Translations under genes and position numbers: made by a program
Assembly: GCA_951804985.1 (NCBI GenBank)
Contig: OX638133.1
Location: 74,468,367 to 74,532,366, forward strand
Reading direction: 5' to 3'
Source of the DNA: Dryomyza anilis
Taxonomy: Eukaryota; Arthropoda; Insecta; Diptera; Dryomyzidae
DNA: 64,000 bases
The notes under the pieces: model-generated
What the model was told of the DNA's origin: nothing
The model's database searches: none
Seen by the model: only the letters and a program-made list of their open reading frames with translations
In this document: piece by piece, positions 54,969 to 64,000 of the stretch
Layout of the letters: every line of letters begins with the position of its first letter
Numbering within the stretch: position 1 is the first letter of the stretch

Positions 54969-56984
54969 CGTGTGTATTATATGCCGTTAGGCTATTACAC
55001 AATTTGAAAAAAATCAATCTCAAATATTAATCAAATATTTCCATTTTACAAACATTTAAAAATAACTAAATTAATACAAATTTCATTTAATTATTATTTT
55101 AAACTAATTATTGAAAAATCCAGCAGTTACTTTTTGAATAATTTACTTTAAATATTACAAAAAAAATATGAAAATAAATAAAATACTTAAAAATTTACAA
55201 AGAAAAAATCCAATAACCGTCCTGCTTTCCATAAAATTGTCGCCACCTTTACCAGTATCGATTGCCAATCAAATTCCAAACAAAATAAACTATAAAAACC
55301 AACAAAACCGCTTAATTTACACGTAAAAAAAAGAAAGTTTACAACAAAACTTAATAAAATAAAAATCAAAACGCTACTAAAAAATATATATAGTATAAAA
55401 ATATATGTATATTAAAAAAAAAACTTTGTATATTTATGTAAAATTTTTTTGGATGCATTTCAGAATGAAAATAATAAAAGCAATTCAATAATTTTAAAAA
55501 TATTGCGCATTAAAGTAGTAGCTACACAGCCAAATGTAATAAAGTTAAAAGTAAAAAAGAAATAAAAAGAATATTATATGAAAAATAAAAAAGTAAACTT
55601 AAAAAAAAAAACAAGATATATAAAAACAAATATAGCAAAAATAATTGCATTCAGCATGCAATTTTTTGCTGTTTGTTTTGCAATTTAAATATATTTTAAT
55701 TGTATTTTTTTAGTGTTGAAAATAATTTCATTTTCATATTTCTCACATACATATTTTTATTGCTATATGTGAAAAAAAAAGTTTGTACGTGAATTATTTC
55801 ACATAAAATTCACATTTGCATTGGTCAACATGAAATTCTCTTACATATATATGTGTTTTAATATTATTTTTCCATAAAAAGTGTAAGAAAAAACTATGAT
55901 TTTTAATACTGTTTTTATAATACATCGAATATGATGAAATTGAAATAATAAACGATATTTTTTGGTAACATCATTAAAATTGTCAAGCGCATGCAAATGA
56001 AAATTGATAATCAAATCAATATGTATTATTTCTTAAATAGTCTTTATTTTAGTTTTATACATTTAGTTTTAGAAGTATTGATTGTTTTAAACGAAGTATT
56101 ATGGAATAAAACAATGTGCAAATAAATAAAAATAAGACAAAAATGCAGTTTTATTTTATGGAATATATTTTAAAATCAATAAAACGTTTAGTAAAATGTG
56201 AAACTACAAAAATATTTGTTGTCTAAGTAATAAAAACACTAAAAACTATTAGGAATTTTAACAAATATAACTTTTATTAATCGTTATATAAAAATACAAC
56301 CTATCCGAAAACTGAGTTTTAAGAAAAATTACAACATAATGTCCTAGTTTCCTTATTATTTAAAAATTAAGTTATTAATAGTAATTTATTTTATGTATTA
56401 AATATTTTATTATAATGAGAACTTCAAATAAAAAAAAATGGTTATGAACTGAAACAAGCCTTGGGTGTCAAAAAAAATACGAATTTTGCTTTTCACACAG
56501 AAAACTGATCTACGGTAACTTCAGTTATTTTTTAATGAAATTTTATTTATTGTCCAACCAATCAAACAACTTTTCCATTTAGAATTTAATTTCGATTCTT
56601 CATACACTTTCATGCCACAGATTCCATACTCCTTTTTGGCACATTTAAGGGATGGACTTAGCAAACCACATGTAGTTCATGAATACAATTCAATACTGAG
56701 ACGCAAGATAGTTCAGAGCACTGATGCAAGGAACGAGCAAGAGATCATCGTGCAAAAAATATCATGAATGCAAAAAAAACAATTGAAAGAGCGTTACAGC
56801 ACGGATTCTGGTTTATTAGTTTAGAAGTTTATGGAAACTTCTAGAATTTTACAATGCGCTGAACATGAGTGTAAACGTGATAACGGTAAAGTGTGGAATT
56901 TTCTTGAAAATTCTAGAAATAATAATAATATATCTATTATTAAATGCATGATGTAACAATTAATACTAATATTGTTTTTGCTGG
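54969..56984. other. AT-rich non-coding block
   Basis: No gene recognised. A minus-strand frame at 55187-55369 and others are short and A/T-driven. 56590-56790 is a little more complex but without coding evidence. Confidence 0.4.
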
Positions 56985-57556
56985 GGAGTGGAACAAACAA
57001 CAATTGATAAAAACAAAAAGTTGTTGGCTGTTTTGGAAAAAACAATATTTTTGCAATAACTCTATTTTAGGTCGAAAAACAAACAACAATTTATACACGC
57101 AGGGCACAGCGCATAAAAATATCATAAAATCATGAGATTTATATTTTTAATAAGCGTGCAGTGGTCGTATTTGATTCTGTAGTGACACTACAGCCTATAT
57201 GCTTGCTGCAAATGCTTGCTGCAATGCGAAAACAACAATTGACAAGCATAAAGTTGGTGCAATTTTTGCATGTTTTGCCTGGTTGTTTTGTGCTTGTACT
57301 AAATTCGCATTTAGTTCATTGCACAAAATGATCTTATAGGCCTTGCTATGCAGAAGTTGTGCAGAAGACCGCTGATGAGGAAGCTTGGCAGCTTCCGAAA
57401 CAGCTGTACGGTCAGCCAACAACTTTTTTGTTTTTGTCAATTGTTGTTTGTTTCACTCCCAAGTACATATCACTTTGTATCTGGCAAGACCTTGAGCCCG
57501 CAAAAACAACATTTTTGCAATAACTCTATATTAGGTCGAAAAACAAACAACAATTA
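56985..57556. mobile_element. composite inverted and direct repeat element
   Basis: GTGGAACAAACAACAATTGA with AAAAACAAAAAGTTGTTGGC (56988-57027) is the inverse of 57414-57458. TTTTTGCAATAACTCTA with TTAGGTCGAAAAACAAACAA (~57047-57090) recurs directly at ~57513-57553. A palindrome thus has a partially duplicated outer edge. Centre 57180-57400 is complex (CTATGCAGAAGTTGTGCAGA). Non-coding. Confidence 0.55.
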
Positions 57557-58451
57557 AATTAATACAAATTTAAAAATAAATATACCCAAAATATTACTTA
57601 CGTTTATGAAGACTTAAATTTGTCAAAACAAAAAAAATCCCCAAGTTGTGTAAATAATAATTCATCAACAGCCCTATCGTGAAAGCATATTCCCACGAAT
57701 ATGACTCTCCATTCCCAATTCACCCAACATGAATGCAAACTCGCTCGAATTTTTTCTCTTATAAAATATTCCTCGATCGGCAATGATTTCGAAACTTGAA
57801 AATTAATTTAGGGGAAAAATCTTGAGATCAGTAATGTGCAGAAATTGGGAATTTTATTTCACATTCCCTCAAAAATATTCCATTGAATTTAGTCGGAGAA
57901 TTGCAAACGCAAATATGAAAGTTTGTCCATTTATTGACCATTATATATTATTTAAAATATTTTTTACACTTAAGGTCAAAAACTAATTATAAATTATACG
58001 TAATGGTCCATTCAATGGAATTGCTACCTGATACTGCTCGATGATTTCAAACAAAAATCAGTAAGGATGGTTACATCGGACTTTTTATCACTAATTAGAA
58101 ATTATTGCAGTCTTAGTCTGTCTAAACCGACTTTAAATTCTCTAGAAATATGTACTAATTTGCGGTCAGAATTTAAAGAGGTAATTTAGTTTACAATTAA
58201 ATAATAAAATTTCATAGTATAATTTTCTTTCATTTTATGTACGTTATACGGTATAGTATACCGGATTTATTAGGGTACCATAACCTGGTTTATATATTGT
58301 AAAGAAAAGGGGTGGCTTGAAAATATGTACTCATCGGCCTGCAGTAAAAGTGCATCTGCAAATCTGAAAAGTCATATATCATATAAGATTGAACTCCCAA
58401 ACAGCGTACAATTTAATTCCTGGGAAGTTCGATTAATAGACGGACATTCTT
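57557..58451. other. AT-rich non-coding block
   Basis: No gene or repeat recognised. Confidence 0.4.
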
Positions 58452-58629
58452 AAAATAATAGTTTGGCGCTACATTCCTTTAAGAACGGCGGGTGAGAGCT
58501 TTTCATAGGCAATGTTTTACTCTCGTAGGTTTGCCATTAATACCAAGTGGTAGCACTGTATAGAAAAATGTATCTATGAAAAAATGTTATAAGCCCCAGG
58601 TCCAGGCTTGATTCTGAGTCCTTTCACAG
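58452..58629 (-). mobile_element. tRNA-derived SINE, partial
   Basis: The minus-strand body (GGACCTGGGGCTTATAACAT, TGGCAAACCTACGAGAGTAA) and the tail TGTAGCGCCAAACTATTATT are present. An internal block between the ACGGCGGG-type segment and the tail is deleted, and most of the tRNA head is lost. Older copy. Confidence 0.7.
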
Positions 58630-60666
58630 TTATTTGTGTTAATTAAATGCAGAAACAAACACATCCTCAACCGACGCTACCTCAACAGTTCTTTAATATT
58701 TCGCAAATTAAATATCAATGAACAGGAAGGCATGGAACTCAGCCTCATCCAAAATATCAGCAACAACAACGCCATTTATCAGACAAAAAGCACCGTCTGC
58801 AACCAATCTGATGCAATAAGAGTGAAAATGAGATAATCCTCTTCAGTCCGGTGTCTATAAGCAATGCTATGAATATTAGAATTAAAAACCAATTTAATTT
58901 AATTTTAAAAGCAATATAAATTTAATTTATTGAGAGTTTATATAGTCAAAAAACCTCAAAGTATGTTCGATTGTTGTTTATTGGAATTCGAACTTAATTC
59001 GGGGGAATTTCAATTCGTTAGAATTTCACAATAGGAGGATTTGATTCCCGAGAGTTAGTAAATTCGGGGGAATCGCCTATTCTCCCGAGATTCACGATAA
59101 GGCTGCATAAGTATTTGACATGTATAACATAACTGAAATTCCCTATAAAACAAATTTTAAACCCCAAAAGACCTTACAAAATAAACATTTCTAATAATAG
59201 TTTCTATGACGCCATTATCGCAACCCAAAAGAATAACAAATTATGTTATTTGAACCTCTGAATGATGTATCCATTAATTTCTATAAAAAAAAATTGAAAC
59301 CTTTCTAAGACTTTCTTTTGAAGAATTATGTTAAATGTCCTTTGGGTTTTATATTAATGATTTGAGTTGTCAAAAGACTTATTCGTCGACTAGTTTTCCG
59401 TATTGATAACATAATCAATGTACAAAAGAAACCAACTCAAAGAAAACCACTATAAAAAAAAATCGCCACCCAGAAGCATCCATACTTCCGTCTCATGAAT
59501 CACGTGCTGCCCATGATGTAAATGAGTTTCCGATGATGTCACGGTGTGAGCGTGCTTCCGGCGGCACCAATTTTCATGTCGTTGCGTAGTTTTCGACAGA
59601 CATTTATAAGGAATTTTAATAAATGATCGAACACGCACACAAATAAACTGAAAACAGTCTGCAAAAGCACCTAGCAGGAAATTTAAGGTTTATGCTTATT
59701 TTAGAACACCCAATTTGAAAATTACTTTGTTCCCGAGAATTTATTCTAAAACTTGCATCAGATATTTTCATGCAATAATTAAAAAATATTTATCTCTGGC
59801 TCCCATACTTGAATTCATGCGAAAATTCCCATTTTTTCATTTTTTCGTTCGACTTTGTTTTATTTCAAGTAATTGACACCAGAAAAACAGCGTTCTTTAC
59901 TATATCGTAAATTTCCTGCTACAATTATAGATTTTTCAAAATTCTCAAAGAACTCAAGAACTTAAAATAACATAAAATAATAGAATAAGTGATACATTTG
60001 ATTGATGTTGGCCTAAAATATACAAAACAACCTCTAAAATTGGGTTTCAGAGATCTGCGAACAATTTGTTTGAACGAAAAGCTGATTTTTCAAAAAAAGC
60101 TAATATCTGGTAAGAATAATAATAAATATAAAAAAATCAAATGAAAAAATACAATACCTATCTATAAAATATTTCACGAACATACTCGAGAATTATTTTT
60201 CTGATACACGATGTTTTTCAATAGGTTTATAATTTTTAAAAATTTAATATACATATAGCAACGATTGGTATTTTATTATAATAAGCAGAAATGCTAATGA
60301 AAGAAAATAAAATGAAAAAATATTTCAAGAACGACTGTGAAATTAGTGTCTCAGTCTAACAAAAATGTCGATTTACAAAACAAAATATATAAATCGCGAT
60401 TTCTCAAATCAGGGCTTCAGAATTAGGATATTGAAAATTATGTCAAATTAATATATTGACATTTTAAAAAAATATACTTCCTTTCAACATTTTCCTGCGT
60501 TTCAAGTGTATTTGTATTTAGCTCACTTGATTTGACTACACAATGTATTATTAGAAACTAGATTTAACATATTGCAGAAACTAACTCCCTACGGGTAAAT
60601 TCTATTAATCGGCTCTAGGGGTACACTCTCATATGAAACCAACTATAAACTCTAACAATGTTATGT
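58630..60666. other. AT-rich non-coding block
   Basis: No gene recognised. 58975-59100 contains AATTCGGGGGAAT twice and CTCCCGAGATTC, a small local repeat. 59455-59640 is more complex; its minus-strand frame lacks domain support. Confidence 0.4.
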
Positions 60667-60960
60667 ACATAGAGCATTGTTCTCATAAATCAAGTATTAT
60701 ACGCCAAAATTTTGAAAAAATTAATCATTATATCCAGTTAAGAATAAGTAATCATATTAGTTTTTATTCATAATATATGATTAAAGTAAAAATCAATTAT
60801 TATGATTAATTGAATAAAATTACGCGTATGTTTACTCATGTTTTATGTAACAGATATTCATAGCTCCTGAGTAATTGGAATGTATTCTTGGACACATTTC
60901 ATAATTTAATATTCATAATTGATAATTAAATTTTCATACATTGTACCAAAGATGCCAAAA
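60667..60960 (+). repeat. dispersed repeat, uninterrupted copy
   Basis: Reverse-complement partner of 9755-10265. It carries GATTAATTGAATAAAATTAC with GCGTATGTTTACTC and a single TCATAAT (60768-60774) where the other copy has the 256-bp MITE between two ATTATGA duplications. It serves as the empty site for that insertion. Confidence 0.65.
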
Positions 60961-61074
60961 CAAATCCTAATTATGTTCAATAAAGTAAAACATATCGCAT
61001 TTGGAAATATAATACGTCAATTGGAAAAGAACATTAGGAGAGAATCGAAAATTAAACAAAAACAATGAAAAAAA
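60961..61074. other. short AT-rich spacer
   Basis: Non-coding sequence before the head-to-head DINE-1-like pair, ending in an A run. Confidence 0.4.
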
Positions 61075-61785
61075 CAGTTGGGAAGGTTAGATCACATGGG
61101 AAATTTTAAAGTAGGTGTAATTATGATAGTTAGGATTATCAAAATTATAGTCGGTCTAAGCCGACTATAAATACCCTACACATATGTGTGGTTACCATTC
61201 AAAGTGATATATAGGTCACCAGGGTATACGAATCCTGAAAATAACTACAAACATTCAATCGCTGAAGAATTTCCATTCATTTGATACCCATATTTACAAA
61301 TGGGTAGGTGTACCGAATTTCGATTTTTTTTTTGAACCACAAGCCTTTTTGCCGGAAATCATTATTATAATGTATTTGAGCATGATATCAAGATATATTT
61401 GACCAAAAAAGTTTACCTAAGTACGTATACATAAAAATTGATCTTTATATGTACATTTTATATGAGGTATTTGAACATAAGTGGTCGGATCATAGGTCAC
61501 AATTGACCGATCGCGCCAATTTTTTCGCACATACAGCGTAGGTATATTAGTAATCTAAGTTATAAGTTTCATTTATCTACCTCTTCAATTTTAAAAGTAG
61601 TAGGGATTTCAACAGACAGACAGACAGACGGACAGACAGACGGACAGACGGACATCGCTAAATCGACTCAGGAGGTCATGCTGATCAAGAATATATATAC
61701 TTTTCCATACCGGAGATGCTTCCTTCTGGGTGTTACAAACGGCGTACCAAACTGAATATACCCTTTCACTCTTAGTGTAGGGTAT
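61075..61785 (-). mobile_element. DINE-1-like element, family B copy 4
   Basis: Complete on the minus strand: ATACCCTACACTAAGAGTGA start at 61785, (GTCCGTCTGTCTGT) tract, TAGTCGGCTTAGACCGACTA hairpin and CTTCCCAACTG end at 61075 before a T run. Very similar to copies 1 and 2, so probably young. It faces copy 5 head to head across 22 bp. Confidence 0.9.
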
Positions 61786-61807
61786 AAAAATATAACTTCA
61801 ACTTATT

Positions 61808-62380
61808 ATACCCTACACTAAGAGTGAAAGGGTATATTCAGTTTGGTACGCCGTTTGTAACACCCAGAAGGAAGCATCTCCGGTATGGAAAAGTATATAT
61901 ATTCTTGATCAGCATGACCTCCTGAGTCGATTTAGCGATGTCCGTCTGTCCGTCTGTCTGTCTGTCCGTCTGTCTGTCTGTCTGTTGAAATCCCTAAGAC
62001 TTTTAAAATAGAAGAGCTAGATAAATGAAACTTATAACTTAGATTACTAATATACCTACGCTGTATGTGCGAAAAAATTGGCGAGATCGGTCCATTGTGA
62101 CCTATGATCCGACCACTTATGTTCAAATACCTCATATAAAATGTACATATAAAGATCAATTTTTATGTATACGTGCATAGGTAAACTTTTTTGGTCAAAT
62201 ATATATTGACATCATGCTCAAATACATGATAATAATGTTTTCCGGCGAAAAAACTTGTGGTTCACAAAAAAAAATTGAAATTCGGTACACCTACCCATTT
62301 TTAAATATGGGTATCAAATGAATGGAAATTCTTCAGCGATTGAATGTTTGTAGTTATTTTCAGGATTCGTATACCCTGGT
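61808..62380 (+). mobile_element. DINE-1-like family B 5' part, joined to a unique region
   Basis: Matches family B from ATACCCTACACTAAGAGTGA to GGATTCGTATACCCTGGT. Complete copies then continue GACCTATATA with the ~150-bp 3' part and hairpin. Here the sequence changes abruptly to TCTTGGTTTATTTTG at 62381 and leads to the large ORF. Either another element inserted or truncated this copy, or this is the 5' end of an autonomous relative whose 3' end lies beyond the window. Confidence 0.85.
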
Positions 62381-62995
62381 TCTTGGTTTATTTTGTATTT
62401 TCATTGATAAAATGTCGACTACGAGCAAAAATCTCAATGTTTATTTTTCACTTGTGCAAATCCTTCGAACCCTTTGAAAAATAAACCTACCTCTCATATC
62501 AAATATGTCAACACTATTCCATTCTAGAATTTGTCAATGACCCGAAAAAGGTCTACTTGTACCTTATTACAAAACCCATTATGCATATGTACCTGTGCAC
62601 ATGTACCTGTACCCAATAAATTAAACTGTGGTCAAATTAATTTATTACCTAATAAACGGTCACTATGCAAATATACCTGATTGCAAATATACCTCAATAT
62701 GATAAAGTTCATTAATAACATGTTGAGTATTACCTAGAAACATCCATTATTCAAATTTACCTGAATATCTGTTTATTTTTTGTTAACTCAAATTGTACCT
62801 AAATTGGATTAGTTACAATTAAACATTGAAGCAGTGAAGATCTATCTCTCAGTGAGATTTTTTATATATAAAAAAATAAAAACAAATTTTAATAGTGCAA
62901 CGTGTGTGAAAAGTGTTAAGATATATTAAAGAAATAGTTGAATACGTCAATTAAATCAAAGTAAGTCCTTTTATAATATAAATTATACAACAAAT
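62381..62995 (+). promoter_or_regulatory. upstream region of the large ORF, with TACCT cluster
   Basis: The motif TACCT occurs ten times between 62488 and 62800 (62488, 62560, 62590, 62604, 62646, 62674, 62690, 62731, 62758, 62796), several in the larger form AAATATACCTGA or ATGTACCTGTG. An initiator-like CTCTCAGTGAG lies at ~62846-62856 and a TTTTATATATAAAA palindrome at ~62859-62873. An in-frame TGA at 62939-62941 precedes the ORF. GTAAGT at 62961 could be a donor, but no acceptor follows before the ATG. Promoter function is inferred only. Confidence 0.3.
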
Positions 62996-64000
62996 ATGCC
63001 TAGACCTCGTAAACATTCTGAACAACAACGTCGAGCTTCCTTAAGAATCAATTTAAAGAAGTACAGATCGTCTAATGAAGGAGATCGTCAACGTAATTCA
63101 CAATTAATCGCTCGTAAACGTGCGAATAAAGAATATCGTGAAAATGAGCGCAGAAGAGATGCAAGTGCTCATTCCACTCGAAGACAAAATTTAAGAATAC
63201 GATCTTCAGAGAGATTACGCGATGCGGTAGCCCATTCTCAAAATAGATACATAACTGAATTTCGAGAAGTTGAACGCCAACGTGACGCGACAGCACATTC
63301 GCTTCATCGAAACGACCCAATTTTTCGAGAAGTTGAACGTGAACGTGACGCGATAGCACATTCGCTTCGACGCGATGTTCCCGAATTCCGACAAGCTGAA
63401 CGTGAACGTGACACAATTGCACATACACTTCACAGAGAAGACCTGGAATATCTTGAAGCTGAACGACAAAGAAACTCTATAGCGCATTCGCTTCAACGAG
63501 AAGATCCAGATTTTCGAAAAGTTGAACGTGAACGTGATGCGATAGCTCATTCGATTCGACGAGATGTTCCCGAATACCGACAAGCTGAACGTGAACGTGA
63601 CGCAATTGCACATTCACTTCACAGAGATGTTCCCGAATACCGACAAGCTGAACGTGAACGTGACGCAATTGCACATACACGTCACAGAGAAGACTCGGAA
63701 TATCTTGAAGGTGAACGAGAAAGAAATACGGTTGAACGTAGACTTCGACGTAACGACGGCCTGTACCGTGTCGTAGAAAGAATCAGAGATACTGCCAATC
63801 GTAGAGTTTTAAGGTCCGATATTAATTATAAAGAAAGTGAACGGGCCTTAAATACTGCTAGTCGAAGGCGTACACGATTACAAGCAAGAATACACGCCCA
63901 AGACTTGCAAAGAGCAGCTACTTGCAGAGTTCGAATACATAGATGTGACGAAATTAATAAATTAATGGAAAGCTCTAGACAAGCTGAACGGAATAGACAA
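62996..64000 (+). CDS. large basic ORF with twelve 21-residue repeats, runs off the window
   Basis: 335 codons without a stop from the first ATG (62996) after an in-frame TGA (62939) to the window edge, so the gene is 3'-incomplete. It begins MPRPRKHSEQQRRASLRINL. Residues 51-302 are twelve consecutive 21-residue units, best form ERERDAIAHSLRRDVPEFRQ plus A; the first and last units are diverged. Arg, Glu, His and Asp dominate, helix is likely, and there is no signal peptide or membrane segment. I recall similar repeats, with AH...RR-DPEYR spacing, in the N-terminal part of insect Helitron/Helentron Rep-helicase proteins; no Rep or helicase motif is reached here, so that identity is inference. 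The position after a DINE-1-like (Helentron-type) 5' end supports it. Opposite-strand frames in this interval are shadows of the repeat. Confidence 0.8.
   Translation, partial: MPRPRKHSEQQRRASLRINLKKYRSSNEGDRQRNSQLIARKRANKEYRENERRRDASAHSTRRQNLRIRSSERLRDAVAHSQNRYITEFREVERQRDATAHSLHRNDPIFREVERERDAIAHSLRRDVPEFRQAERERDTIAHTLHREDLEYLEAERQRNSIAHSLQREDPDFRKVERERDAIAHSIRRDVPEYRQAERERDAIAHSLHRDVPEYRQAERERDAIAHTRHREDSEYLEGERERNTVERRLRRNDGLYRVVERIRDTANRRVLRSDINYKESERALNTASRRRTRLQARIHAQDLQRAATCRVRIHRCDEINKLMESSRQAERNRQ
63146..63901 (+). repeat. 63-bp coding tandem repeat, 12 units
   Basis: Units of exactly 63 bp start at 63146 and repeat in register (63209, 63272, 63335 and so on to 63839). The reading frame is preserved in all twelve. 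DNA identity between central units is high (GAACGTGAACGTGACGC recurs), while outer units diverge mostly at the residue level. Constant length with no frameshift indicates selection on the protein or recent expansion of a functional gene. Confidence 0.9.

Noticed and set aside
63072..63680. Three overlapping minus-strand frames with repeated HVHVQL and FTFNFS-like segments
   Set aside because: They are shadows of the 63-bp coding repeat of the + strand ORF, which is longer, open to the window edge and has the better composition.

Overview
The window looks like nuclear DNA of a higher fly (Diptera, Brachycera, plausibly a calyptrate such as a blow fly or house fly). It is very AT-rich with long non-coding stretches and no prokaryotic gene organisation. 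It is packed with repeats carrying the DINE-1/INE-1 signature known from flies: an ATACCC start, a TATATATTCTTGATCAGCAT block, a GTCCGTCTGTC microsatellite and a hairpin near the 3' end. The species cannot be fixed from this sequence.

Host coding content is tiny. The one convincing host exon (38046-38504, +) is the last coding exon of a gene I do not recognise. It has a strong splice acceptor and fly-like codon use. If upstream exons exist on the same strand, much of 1-38045 may be its introns. Two weaker coding candidates are a GC-rich island at 18251-18480 and a possible short 5' coding exon at 29692-29786.

Most of the rest is transposon strata. Left third: a 44-bp tandem array, an 8-bp microsatellite, a 1.5-kb 19-bp minisatellite, a tRNA-derived SINE, a small MITE with target duplication, and a 3.05-kb canonical non-autonomous Helitron (10921-13973) holding about 110 copies of a 15-bp minisatellite and a 282-bp tandem repeat. 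Middle: a fold-back element of about 4.6 kb interrupted by a DINE-1-like element and by a 2.7-kb hAT-type element with an 8-bp target duplication; a second fold-back element split by a SINE; several tandem duplications; and a MITE split by a 3.2-kb nest of other repeats. Right: the last exon and its flank, an element dense in ACGG/CCGT nested in another inverted-repeat element, an intact MITE of about 0.9 kb, a probable solo LTR, more DINE-1-like copies and several small fold-back elements.

Two DINE-1-like families are present (A: 3 copies; B: 4 near-complete copies, one 5' part and several remnants). At 61075-62380 two family B units stand head to head, giving a palindrome with arms of about 570 bp. 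The right unit departs from the family consensus at 62380/62381 and leads, after 615 bp, into an open frame (62996 to beyond 64000) coding a basic protein with twelve 21-residue repeats. I recall this repeat style from the N-terminal part of Helitron/Helentron Rep-helicase proteins. The most interesting hypothesis here is that this is the autonomous Helentron whose internally deleted relatives are the family B elements. The Rep and helicase domains would lie beyond the window and could not be seen.
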